The notes below the pieces were generated by a model. The model searched no databases, was not told where the DNA came from, and saw only the letters and a list, made by a program, of their open reading frames with translations. A stretch of 35,768 bases of DNA from Burkholderiales bacterium (GTDB taxonomy: Bacteria > Patescibacteriota > Minisyncoccia > Phycocordibacterales > UBA9973), in contig JAMPXW010000001.1 in NCBI GenBank assembly GCA_023701005.1, positions 1 through 35,768 of the forward strand, given 5' to 3'. Positions 7,210 through 14,485 of the stretch are shown piece after piece. Position 1 is the first letter of the stretch; each line of letters starts with the position of its first letter. The position numbers and the translations under genes are program-made.

Positions 7210-8223
7210 CTAAAAGCATAAATAAGCAATAACATCTGTGCCAGTGCCAGTGAGAGTTAAAGTTGTTCCAGAAACTACTGCTTGCACAGGAGCAACTGCC
7301 GTAGTATCTGTGGCTGTACATACAGCCCCTGCTAAAACTGTAACTGTTTTTGTCCCTCCAACTAATGCTATAGTACCTTTATTCTTTGCACTACTAAATG
7401 TCACATCACTACTAGCTTTTAATGTCCCAACTATGTCTAATTTAGCGGTAGGAGCTGTAATACCAATACCGACGTTACCTCCAAAATAGGAAGGATAATC
7501 TCCCTCTCCATAAAAATGATATGGTGAAGTATATCCTGAATTATAAAATTTTGAATAAAAATTTCTTACTGTTCCTACAGTACCACCACCCCAATTATAC
7601 ATTTCTGCACTAATATTATTAACTGTTGTCATTACGCCAGTGCTTTGATTTGCTACCAAAACTCCAAGTCCTATTGTTTTTGTGATGGTAGCTGTACTAG
7701 TGTTTCTAGCTTCTGCCGCAACGCCTAATAAACCACCATCACTATTTGTCAAATTACCTATTCCATTATATCTAGCAGACATACTTCCAGCCCAAACACG
7801 CATAACTCCAGTATCTGTAGAAGATGAAAAATGAGAATCAACATCTATTACTCTGTTTTCAGCTAATGTTGTGATATCTCTTGTGTAATTTAAAAAATGT
7901 ATCCCACTATTATCCATTGTTATATTAGTTCCTGCCTTTAAAAACGTACCTGATCCTTGTATATCTACCATAGCAGCGGGTGCCGTCGTCCCTATCCCCA
8001 CCTTCCCCGTCGTCAAACCACCACCAATAATGATATTGCCAGTAGTTGTAGTCGAACCTAGGTTAATATTTGAAGAGGCTTCACCATTTAGGTTAAGTGC
8101 TCCACTACTTGAAACAGTCAATGCTTCTAATGTTAAGGCGGCATTGGCAAAACTTGCCCCTATACCTAAAACTAAAAAGAGTGCAACGATACCTATACTC
8201 ACATATTTTAATTTTTTAGACAT
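7210..8223 (-). CDS. Secreted fibre-like protein with VGIGTTAP motifs
   Basis: 337 aa with a signal peptide (KKLKYVSIGIVALFLVLGIGASFANA). The sequence is rich in Ser, Thr, Gly and Asn. It carries two copies of a tail-fibre-like motif, VGIGTTAPAAMVDIQG (about 75-90) and VGIGITAPTAKLDIVG (near 250-265). Such motifs occur in phage tail fibres and in surface fibres of Parcubacteria, where they mark repeated beta structure. The middle region has no recognisable enzyme motif. The C-terminus (about 290-337) is a small Thr/Val-rich domain with a cysteine pair (GAVCTAT, AYLCF). It is probably displayed on the surface for attachment. A GATAAT hexamer lies 5 nt before the ATG, and the next gene starts 28 nt after its stop. 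Confidence 0.75.
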   Translation of the reverse strand: MSKKLKYVSIGIVALFLVLGIGASFANAALTLEALTVSSSGALNLNGEASSNINLGSTTTTGNIIIGGGLTTGKVGIGTTAPAAMVDIQGSGTFLKAGTNITMDNSGIHFLNYTRDITTLAENRVIDVDSHFSSSTDTGVMRVWAGSMSARYNGIGNLTNSDGGLLGVAAEARNTSTATITKTIGLGVLVANQSTGVMTTVNNISAEMYNWGGGTVGTVRNFYSKFYNSGYTSPYHFYGEGDYPSYFGGNVGIGITAPTAKLDIVGTLKASSDVTFSSAKNKGTIALVGGTKTVTVLAGAVCTATDTTAVAPVQAVVSGTTLTLTGTGTDVIAYLCF

Positions 8224-8318
8224 ATACTATTATCCTGTAAGACTTTATGCAAAACAGGATTAATTAAATTAATAACAAAATAATTATAACTCCTATTGCC
8301 TTGACTTTAAATAGATGA

Positions 8319-8340
8319 AGTGGATAAAACTGTGCATAAC
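8319..8340 (+). other. Two DnaA-box-like sites without a clear hairpin
   Basis: AGTGGATAA (8319-8327) and TGTGCATAAC (8331-8340) are 3 nt apart in the same orientation. The second is identical to the box of repeat copy A. The sequence that follows (8341-8371) has no good palindrome, so this may be a decayed element or a genuine pair of DnaA sites. Confidence 0.45.
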
Positions 8341-8371
8341 ATTAATCGGTTCTTTTTAAATAAGGCCCAAA

Positions 8372-9070
8372 TTAATTTTGTTTCAAACGATCAATTTCTC
8401 CTTGATAAAGAGTTTTATTTTGAGGATAAAGTTCTTGTGCATAAGTCCAAAGAGAAATGGCTTCTTCTTTTTGATTAAATCTCTCTGCAATGTTTGCAAA
8501 AAATGTCACCAAATTTACTTTCGTTTTATAATCAACCTTCGTCAATCCATCTTCGTAAATCTTTTTCAAATCAGCGAAAGAAGCGCTCGTCTTTTCTTCT
8601 AAGATAATTAATTTCCAATTCCAGTATTCAGTATATGAAGGATTTAATTTTATAGCCTTATCAAGCATCTCTACTGCTTTCGCTGTCTCACCTTTCACAG
8701 AATAAACAGAAAACATACCGGCATAACTTATGTCAGAATTTTTATATTTTAATGATTCATTATAATAATCCAAAGATTTTTGATATTCTTTTTTAACAAA
8801 AGCTTCGCGTGCATTTTTTAAAGCTTCGTTAAATTTAGCTTTCAAATCTACACTTTCTTTTGTCTCCTCTACCCCTGCTTTTATTTCTGGAGAAACTTCA
8901 GTGTTCTCATTTTCTTCATTTTCTAATAAAACTTCATCTTCAATAATAGGTTCTTGAGTAGAAAATAATTTTTGTATATCCGTTTTAAAATACAGACCTA
9001 ACCCTAATAAAATAATAATAACAGATACAATAATCCCAACTTTTATATATTTTTTATCTAAATTCATCAT
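8372..9070 (-). CDS. Membrane-anchored TPR protein
   Basis: 232-233 aa. The ATG at 9070 is preferred over the adjacent ATG at 9067 because a -10 TATAAT ends exactly 6 nt before it. A short cytoplasmic N-terminus is followed by one TM segment (about 11-28, VGIIVSVIIILLGLGLYF) and a Glu-rich linker. TPR-like helical repeats start near residue 85: AFVKKEYQKSLDYYNESLKY, then GETAKAVEMLDKAIKLNPSY, then KEEAISLWTYAQELYPQN. TPR proteins are protein-interaction scaffolds; the partner here is unknown. Placed among secreted proteins, it may act outside the membrane in assembly or export of surface layers. Confidence 0.8.
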   Translation of the reverse strand: MMNLDKKYIKVGIIVSVIIILLGLGLYFKTDIQKLFSTQEPIIEDEVLLENEENENTEVSPEIKAGVEETKESVDLKAKFNEALKNAREAFVKKEYQKSLDYYNESLKYKNSDISYAGMFSVYSVKGETAKAVEMLDKAIKLNPSYTEYWNWKLIILEEKTSASFADLKKIYEDGLTKVDYKTKVNLVTFFANIAERFNQKEEAISLWTYAQELYPQNKTLYQGEIDRLKQN

Positions 9071-9076
9071 AATCTG

Positions 9077-9082
9077 ATTATA
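9077..9082 (-). promoter_or_regulatory. Leaderless -10 of the TPR gene
   Basis: On the minus strand TATAAT-CAGATT-ATG: the hexamer is exactly 6 nt before the start codon, so transcription would begin at the A of ATG. Confidence 0.6.
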
Positions 9083-9124
9083 TTATAATCACCCATAAAA
9101 ACAAACCTTTCTTTATAATCTTCC

Positions 9125-9178
9125 CTTCCCCGAAGCTGGGCTTCGGGGAAGGCTTCGGGGAAACTTTTGGGAAAGTTT
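9125..9178. repeat. Two adjacent hairpins in the TPR/S-layer gap
   Basis: CTTCCCCGAAGC (9125-9136), TGG, GCTTCGGGGAAG (9140-9151) is a perfect 12-bp stem. The right arm is partly repeated again (gcttcgggga, 9152-9161). Then AAACTTT (9161-9167), TGGG, AAAGTTT (9172-9178) forms a second stem. The open frame that crosses this stretch on the minus strand is a by-product of the palindromes and is not annotated as a gene. Confidence 0.7.
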
Positions 9179-9184
9179 GCGGGG

Positions 9185-9234
9185 TGTGGATAACCGGGTA
9201 AGGGCCGCCCTTCGATTGAAGGGCGGCCCTTACC
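9185..9234 (+). repeat. REP-like hairpin element, copy D
   Basis: TGTGGATAAC (9185-9194), two bases, then GGTAAGGGCCGCCCTTC (9197-9213), GATT, and the exact complementary arm (9218-9234). Same architecture, orientation and 2-nt gap as copies A and B; the core AAGGGCCGCCCTT is again nearly self-complementary. Confidence 0.85.
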
Positions 9235-9262
9235 TACCCTTACCTTTTTGATAGCATAAACG

Positions 9263-9296
9263 CCAAAAAACCACCCTGTGAAGAGTGGTCTTTTGG
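9263..9296 (-). terminator. Intrinsic terminator after the S-layer-like gene
   Basis: On the minus strand CCAAAA-g-ACCAC, a 10-nt loop, GTGGT and a T6 run. It lies about 70 nt past the stop codon at 9366 and is the natural end of the 1056-aa gene's transcript. Confidence 0.6.
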
Positions 9297-9365
9297 TGAT
9301 GATTTGAGTCAATCAGACTTCCAATTTATAGTTTAGGAAAACTTATCTCTAACTCAACTCAGATC

Positions 9366-12300
9366 TTATTTTATAAGAGTCCAAGTATCTGTTGGAAGAT
9401 TCTTGACTAGATAATCATTACTCCAGTCTGATGTTGTAGCACTGTGACTTGAAGCTGAAGTATCTGTCCATGAGAATGAAGATGTTGTTGCTGCAACAGT
9501 AGCATAAGCTGCTGAAGCTGCATAACTTGAAGGATTTGCAATACTTACATTTAAGTTATCTCCATCTGCTAATGTAGCAGCTGTGACAAGTTTCAATGTG
9601 TATGTCTTTGAACCACTGATTTGTTGTTCATCAGTAGCGACAAAAGTAATTGTTCCTGAAGTACCACCATCTGCTTCTACAGAACCTGTGAATGCAGCAG
9701 TACCTGCAACTTGTGTACTACCATCCCATAGGGTTGGAGTAGCAAGAGTGTCCACACCACCCATAGCACGAGTTACTGTAAAGATGAATTTCTTCCATCC
9801 AATTGTTCCTCCATTTGAATCAACTGTAAACTTAGCTACAGTTTGTGTTCCTGTTCCAAGTAATGTTGTAGGAAGAGCTAATTGTGTGATTGTAGGAGTT
9901 GCAGCATAAGCGTACATATCACTTCCAGCTGGGTTACTCTCAGTACCTGCAGCTGATACACCTGTTGATGTATTTACAGCTGTAAAGCCTGTAAGAGTAA
10001 GAACTTGTGAAGAACCTGTTGTTCCTGCACCGATTCCTACACCACCCAATACTAATTTAGCAGTCAACACTTTGTTGGTGTTAGCTGGAACGTTCCATGC
10101 TAGACCAGAAAATGTGATTGTATCAGCACCAGATTGTGATGCAACTAATGTTGAACCATCATAGAGTTCCAACATAGAAGCAACAGTCGAAGTTGCCAAC
10201 GTGAATACCAAATCAGTTACGTTATAACCTGATGTAACAGCTGCGAACTTATATGCTGCTGCAGTGACTGTCTGATTGTCGTAGACAATAGAAGCTACTG
10301 GAGATGAAGCATCTTTGGTTGCAGTTATTGAAGCTGCGCCATAAGCAATTGTTTGACCATCTTTATCGTTTGAACTTACTGTTTGTCCAGAGACAAGTGA
10401 TGTTCCACTTACAGAAAGATCAGTTTTGAATGAGTCACCAGATGTAACTGTTGAACCAAAGTTACCATAAAGCTCAATAGTTACACTTCCATTCTTTGGA
10501 AGAGTGTAATTGATTGAGTAATTGTTATCAGCTGCTGCAACTGTACCTAGTGGTGAAGGTTGAGCAACGATTGTTGAACCATTCTTCACTACTACATACA
10601 TATTTGTGATGTCATCAGCACTGAATGTTGCGTTTGTTACAGAATCAACATCAAATGACAATGTTGTCAAAAGAACATCTTCTACTGAACTACCAGTCAA
10701 ATTCCAAGCACCAATTTTGAAATTAGTTGCTGGAACTACTGTTGTTTGGTTAGCATATGTTCCATTCTTTAATGCTGCAATTGATGTTGTAGCTACTGTC
10801 AATGTATTTGCTGATACGTCTGCACTAGGAACATTAAATGAACCCAATGAATCTACGCGTGTAGCATTTGATGAACCAGTGACAAGTTTAGCCAAGATAG
10901 AATCACTTGCTGCAATAGCATCTGTACCATCATTGTCATATACATCAGCATGTACTTCTACTAATACTGGAGTACCAGGGACTACTGTGTAATTAACTGT
11001 GAATGAAGTTCCTGCAGCTAACAAAGTTGCTGTAGAACCATATTGAACACCGTTAATCAAAAGACGTCCATTTCTCAATGTAGCTGTGTTTCCACCAGCT
11101 GAAGCATCTGTATAAGTAAAGCCAGCTTTCAAAGTTTCAACCTTGATTGATTCTCCATAAGCTGTCAATTTGAATGTTCCAAGATTTACATCATTTCCAG
11201 ACAAAGTTAAGTTTGTGGAAGGAGATGTGACATCTTTTTCAACAGTCAATGATCCACCGGATGATCCAGAAATTGTACTTGCTGAACCTGTCCATGCGAA
11301 TCCTGTTGGGGTAATGTTTACGCCAAAGCTTGAGTCAACAAAGTCAACATCAGCTGCTTGACGAACAGAAAGTTGAACTGTTCTTGATGCACCAGAAACA
11401 ACGTCTGCGTCAACACGTACTACACGTGATCCTGCTACTAATGTGACAGGAGCTGAAGACATATCAAATGTTACATATCCATTGATATCAAGACCTGTAG
11501 ATGTAGCAACTTGTACTCCATTTACATAAAGCTTGAAATTTTGGAAAGAAGCTGCTGGAGCTGAACCTACTTGACGTAGAGCTAATCTCTTCATTAACAC
11601 GTCTCTTTGAGAAACTGTTAATGTTGATTGCCATAGTGTTACGCCAGAAGCTGGGTTGATAGTTGCACCTGATGGTGTAACTGTACCTGCAGAAACTGAT
11701 GCCAATGTTGCAGAAGCAATATTGTGTACATTTCCTGAAAGGTTAGCTGTTGTGACAACGCCACCTACTGTGTAAGATACTAATTTCATTCCAAGAGTTT
11801 GACCTGATGTGTTTGATGCAATATCAGACTTTACAGAAATGGTCTTACCACCCATAAACAAACCTGCTGGGTTTGTGAAAGTGACTAAACCAGTACTTGT
11901 GACAGAAGCTGCGTCTGTAAGACGTGTTGCTCCATCAAAAAGGTAGATATTTGAAGGTGTTGAATCAGCTGAAACTCCAATTCTTTGTAATGTAAGAGCT
12001 GTGACTGTACCTGAGCCTGTGAAAGTAAAGTGTGCAAGATCAGCTGTTGCTTGACCTGCTACTAATGTTCCAGAAGCTGGGTTGTCTGTAGCTACCATGA
12101 CTGCTACTGGACCTGTTGTAGGAACTGTAGTTGTGCCATTACATGGAAGACCAGTTGTTGGACTAAATCCTACAGCTGATGTACAGCCTGCTGGATAAGT
12201 CGTAACTACTGAACCTCCTAATGCTGCTCTGGATTTTGCTCCAAAGACACCATCAGCAACGAGACCCATAGCTGCTTGGAACTTCTTTACTGCTGTTGTT

Positions 12301-12536
12301 GTAGCTGGGCCGAAGTATGTGGTTTCTGAACCGACTGAACCTGCGCCTGTAGTAGCTACTGTGTAACCTTTCTCGTTAAGAGTCTGTTGAAGATACTTAA
12401 CTTGAACGTTTTTCATTCCTTTCTTAAGAGTCATTGTGATAGCACCATCTGCTGCTAGAGCAACTTGTGTTGCTGCAAGAACAAATACTACTGCCAAAAC
12501 TCCAAGAAGAAATTTTGATTTTAATAATTTACTCAT
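9366..12536 (-). CDS. S-layer-like protein with N-terminal peptidoglycan-binding domain
   Basis: 1056 aa. A signal peptide (SKFLLGVLAVVFVLAATQVALA, cut near residue 28) is followed by a peptidoglycan-binding_1 domain at about 36-107: LKKGMKNVQVKYLQQTLNEKG, then YFGPATTTAVKKFQ, then GLVADGVFGAKSRAAL. The rest (about 140-1035) is a long run of Thr/Ser/Ala/Val-rich beta-sandwich repeats with almost no cysteine, as in S-layer proteins. The extreme C-terminus (SDWSNDYLVKNLPTDTWTL) resembles the ending of other Parcubacteria S-layer-like proteins I remember. It would be secreted, held to the wall by the N-terminal domain, and form the outer lattice. It is the largest secreted protein after the 974-4213 product and has its own terminator. 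A long untranslated leader is possible. Confidence 0.85.
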   Translation of the reverse strand: MSKLLKSKFLLGVLAVVFVLAATQVALAADGAITMTLKKGMKNVQVKYLQQTLNEKGYTVATTGAGSVGSETTYFGPATTTAVKKFQAAMGLVADGVFGAKSRAALGGSVVTTYPAGCTSAVGFSPTTGLPCNGTTTVPTTGPVAVMVATDNPASGTLVAGQATADLAHFTFTGSGTVTALTLQRIGVSADSTPSNIYLFDGATRLTDAASVTSTGLVTFTNPAGLFMGGKTISVKSDIASNTSGQTLGMKLVSYTVGGVVTTANLSGNVHNIASATLASVSAGTVTPSGATINPASGVTLWQSTLTVSQRDVLMKRLALRQVGSAPAASFQNFKLYVNGVQVATSTGLDINGYVTFDMSSAPVTLVAGSRVVRVDADVVSGASRTVQLSVRQAADVDFVDSSFGVNITPTGFAWTGSASTISGSSGGSLTVEKDVTSPSTNLTLSGNDVNLGTFKLTAYGESIKVETLKAGFTYTDASAGGNTATLRNGRLLINGVQYGSTATLLAAGTSFTVNYTVVPGTPVLVEVHADVYDNDGTDAIAASDSILAKLVTGSSNATRVDSLGSFNVPSADVSANTLTVATTSIAALKNGTYANQTTVVPATNFKIGAWNLTGSSVEDVLLTTLSFDVDSVTNATFSADDITNMYVVVKNGSTIVAQPSPLGTVAAADNNYSINYTLPKNGSVTIELYGNFGSTVTSGDSFKTDLSVSGTSLVSGQTVSSNDKDGQTIAYGAASITATKDASSPVASIVYDNQTVTAAAYKFAAVTSGYNVTDLVFTLATSTVASMLELYDGSTLVASQSGADTITFSGLAWNVPANTNKVLTAKLVLGGVGIGAGTTGSSQVLTLTGFTAVNTSTGVSAAGTESNPAGSDMYAYAATPTITQLALPTTLLGTGTQTVAKFTVDSNGGTIGWKKFIFTVTRAMGGVDTLATPTLWDGSTQVAGTAAFTGSVEADGGTSGTITFVATDEQQISGSKTYTLKLVTAATLADGDNLNVSIANPSSYAASAAYATVAATTSSFSWTDTSASSHSATTSDWSNDYLVKNLPTDTWTLIK

Positions 12537-13010
12537 AATTTTTTTTGCGCCATTAATAAGTTTCGACTAAACTAAGGACGCGTTATTCATTCATAAAAAA
12601 TTTTTCAATTTTCTACAATGAATATTTTCTATCACGATTTCTTCCTATCAATAATTAATAAAAACTAATAATGCGATAGAAGAAAAAATCGCGAACAGAT
12701 TTCTTTAAACTTCACATCAAAATAAAATGTTTTAATATTTTATTTCAAAATGAAAATGAAAACCCGAACAAAATAATCTTGCAAAAAATTCCTTTTCTGC
12801 AAAACATTTTTTATTCTGTTTTCAATGACCTTTCTTTTACCCAAACAAATTTTTGACCTTTGATGGGCTTGCTTTCCTTCAAGATTTTTTCGACGAAATC
12901 GTGAACGAAAACAAATACAAAATTTGCGAATACAGAACACATCTTTCAATGTGTAATCTACATTCACATAATCATTATAATATATAGCTCGAATATAGAG
13001 CAATATACTA
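12537..13010 (-). other. Long non-coding stretch, possible leader of the S-layer-like gene
   Basis: 474 nt with no credible gene; the only sizeable frame (12740-13027, minus) has improbable composition (many Arg, Cys, Phe, Tyr) and no SD. A minus-strand promoter can be read as TTGCTC (12998-13003), 18 nt, TATAAT (12974-12979), which would give a leader of about 430 nt. An imperfect stem lies at 12635-12649 with 12675-12691. I see no match to a known riboswitch or structural RNA. Confidence 0.35.
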
Positions 13011-13040
13011 TGTGGATAACTTCTCATTTAAATGAGAAGT
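13011..13040 (+). repeat. TGTGGATAAC box fused to a palindrome (element E)
   Basis: TGTGGATAAC (13011-13020) overlaps a perfect 22-bp palindrome ACTTCTCATTT/AAATGAGAAGT (13019-13040). The box is the same as in copies B and D, but the hairpin is unrelated in sequence and the 2-nt gap is absent. Confidence 0.6.
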
Positions 13041-13145
13041 AGGTTTTAAGCCATAAAATCCATAGCCCTATCTTCTCATATTTTAGACTAAAAAGCAACC
13101 CAAAAAGAGTAGAAAGTTGAGTAGCAATTTATAGCTTTTAAAATA

Positions 13146-13259
13146 TGAAATTTAAGAATCAATATTTTTGCCGGTACGAACTTTTTGAAGCTTAAAAAGT
13201 TCTGAAGTTTTCGCTCCGTCGAGCTCAAAACCCCTTAAAAACATTATTCTTAAATTTCA
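13146..13259 (+). repeat. Structured direct repeat R1 (right member at 14147)
   Basis: About 114 bp. Outer arms TGAAATTTAAGAAT (13146-13159) and ATTCTTAAATTTCA (13246-13259) are exact complements. Inside are hairpin GAACTTTTT/AAAAAGTTC (13178-13202) and a second stem GTTTT...AAAAC containing GCTC/GAGC. It shares long blocks with R2: aagaatcaatatttttg, cggtacg, ttttttgaagcttaaaaa and ccccttaaaaacattattctta. The region 13041-13145 before it holds only an AT-rich inverted repeat (catatttta...aaaatatg) and no gene. Confidence 0.85.
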
Positions 13260-13262
13260 CCT

Positions 13263-14102
13263 CTAATTAAGAAAATATTGAGACCAGCGCTTCTCTCCTG
13301 TTTTCTTAAGGACATTGTCCTTTACCATAGAAACTAATTCTCTTTGTAGTGTCTTTTCTCCCCATTCTTCGCCAAGGCTACGAATAGCAAGCATGATGTC
13401 CTTTATACTAATTCCGTTGGGATAATTCTTTATAACTGAAATGATCTCTCCTCGTCTTTTATTCTTTAAAACTTCAAAATTTTCTTTATGCCCAACCTCG
13501 CTCAAAGCTTGCAGTAAAGTGCTTCCCTTTTGGACTCCGATTCTAGTACTTTGTCCTTTACGAAAAGGTGAAAATTTTTTCCTATCGGACACGGATGGTT
13601 GCTCAGAAAACATAGCAGAAATTTTAGACTCACGGACGTGCTCTATCTCCTCATTCATAGGGGAAGATTTTGATATAAATTCTCCCAACCAACCATTATC
13701 CTTTTTTGTGAATTCATGTATAGATTCTTTCAATTCCAAAAACTCTTTTTTCAATATTCTGTAATTCATCTCAGAGATCATTCTGATATCAAAAGCAATG
13801 TTCATAAAGGACAAGACTTCGGCTATTTTCTCATCTAGCTTACCCAAAGTTATCCTAGAAGAAGAATTGATGTCCGATAGAATCTCCACTCCTAATGTCC
13901 TTAATTTTAAGCGAATTGGCTCATTTGTTTCCATCGTGTCCGTTACCATGTAGAGGGCGGTAATGAGTTTGTTTGTCTTGGTATATGAACCAGAAAAATC
14001 TCTCAATGGAGAGACAGAGGGAGTCATAGACATAGGCACAGAAGAGGTGTCTTTTATAGAATCTTGGGAGATGTCTTTAAAGTTTTTATTCTCTCCTAAC
14101 AT
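13263..14102 (-). CDS. Winged-helix regulator, probably autoregulated
   Basis: About 280 aa from the ATG at 14102, chosen because the -10 TATAAT lies 7 nt upstream. Earlier in-frame ATGs at 14111 and 14165 overlap the -10 or fall inside repeat R2. Residues about 30-75 (SYTKTNKLITALYMVTDTMETNEPIRLKLRTLG, read in parts) match a conserved block I recall from many Parcubacteria proteins of unknown function. The C-terminal ~60 residues (RRGEIISVIKN, then ISIKDIMLAIRSLGEEWGEKTLQRELVSMV, then NVLKKTGEKRWSQYFL) form a typical winged helix. A dyad covers its own promoter. The middle is helical and may dimerise. Flanked on both sides by the R1/R2 repeats. The target genes are unknown. Confidence 0.75.
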   Translation of the reverse strand: MLGENKNFKDISQDSIKDTSSVPMSMTPSVSPLRDFSGSYTKTNKLITALYMVTDTMETNEPIRLKLRTLGVEILSDINSSSRITLGKLDEKIAEVLSFMNIAFDIRMISEMNYRILKKEFLELKESIHEFTKKDNGWLGEFISKSSPMNEEIEHVRESKISAMFSEQPSVSDRKKFSPFRKGQSTRIGVQKGSTLLQALSEVGHKENFEVLKNKRRGEIISVIKNYPNGISIKDIMLAIRSLGEEWGEKTLQRELVSMVKDNVLKKTGEKRWSQYFLN

Positions 14103-14137
14103 GCTGTCCATTATATATAGGACAGCAAAAAATGCAA
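14102..14137 (-). promoter_or_regulatory. Promoter with operator dyad for the winged-helix gene
   Basis: On the minus strand TTGCAT (14132-14137), 16 nt, TATAAT (14110-14115), then GGACAGC and the ATG. A perfect 8-bp dyad TGCTGTCC (14102-14109) / GGACAGCA (14120-14127) spans the -10, so a bound dimer would block polymerase. Autorepression is inferred from position. Confidence 0.65.
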
Positions 14138-14146
14138 GCCTTTTTG

Positions 14147-14265
14147 ATAAAAAATCAAGAATCAATATTTTTGTCGGTACGGATTTTTTGAAGCTTAAAA
14201 AAGTCCTGAAGTTGGCTCGTCGACACTCGCCAAACCCCTTAAAAACATTATTCTTAATTTTTTAT
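14147..14265 (+). repeat. Structured direct repeat R2
   Basis: About 119 bp, same orientation as R1. Outer arms 14147-14162 and 14250-14265 pair at 15 of 16 positions although their distal half differs from R1. The inner hairpin is GGATTTTTT/AAAAAAGTCC where R1 has GAACTTTTT/AAAAAGTTC, so both sides changed and pairing is kept. The third stem also differs (GTTGGC...GCCAAAC). R2 lies upstream of the regulator promoter. Confidence 0.85.
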
Positions 14266-14288
14266 TTTTAAAAAAATCTTCGCAGGCG

Positions 14289-14411
14289 TACTTTTTAAAA
14301 AGCATTGCGCAGGAGTTTAGAAAATAAATGAGGTAACCCGAATATTATTTTCTTGAACGACGAGCATAGCAATCTGTCAGCTGGCGGATATGCGCGGTTT
14401 TTAAAAAGTTA
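14289..14411. repeat. Inverted-repeat element upstream of ftsK
   Basis: TACTTTTTAAAAAGCATTGCGCA (read in parts, 14289-14311) and TGCGCGGTTTTTAAAAAGTTA (14391-14411) are imperfect inverted repeats around about 80 bp. Inside lies a near-palindrome ATCTGTCAG/CTGGCGGAT (14372-14389), of the CAGCTGGCGGA type that I recall as a frequent repeat in Parcubacteria genomes. No coding capacity is seen. Confidence 0.5.
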
Positions 14412-14469
14412 TGCCAAGAAAGATTTTTTATATTTCTTTTATTTTTGAAATGTTAGATATGCAAAAATG

Positions 14470-14478
14470 TGGTAAAAT
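14470..14478 (+). promoter_or_regulatory. Extended -10 of ftsK, near-leaderless
   Basis: TGG-TAAAAT with a 7-nt gap (ATACCAT) to the ATG at 14486. It decides the start, since the upstream in-frame ATG at 14411 would lie before the promoter. Confidence 0.6.
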
Positions 14479-14485
14479 ATACCAT

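Noticed and set aside
9067-9312. Open frame of 81 aa on the minus strand rich in Gly, Pro and Arg
   Set aside because: It is produced by reading through three hairpins and a terminator; its composition follows the palindromes and no SD or promoter suits it.
12740-13027. Open frame of 95 aa on the minus strand
   Set aside because: Unusual composition (many Arg, Cys, Phe, Tyr), starts inside a palindrome, no ribosome site; better read as non-coding leader or spacer.
14103-14165. Longer start of the winged-helix gene (MILDFLSKR...)
   Set aside because: Its first codons lie in repeat R2 and the promoter is downstream of it, so it would not be transcribed from the visible -10.
13146-14265. R1/R2 considered as a CRISPR array or as IS200/IS605 ends
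   Set aside because: Only two units about 1 kb apart with no spacers of constant length, and the gene between them is a winged-helix protein, not a transposase or Cas protein.
12537-14411. tRNA or other standard RNA genes in the largest non-coding stretch
   Set aside because: No acceptor/T-arm pattern or known structural RNA was recognised by eye on either strand.
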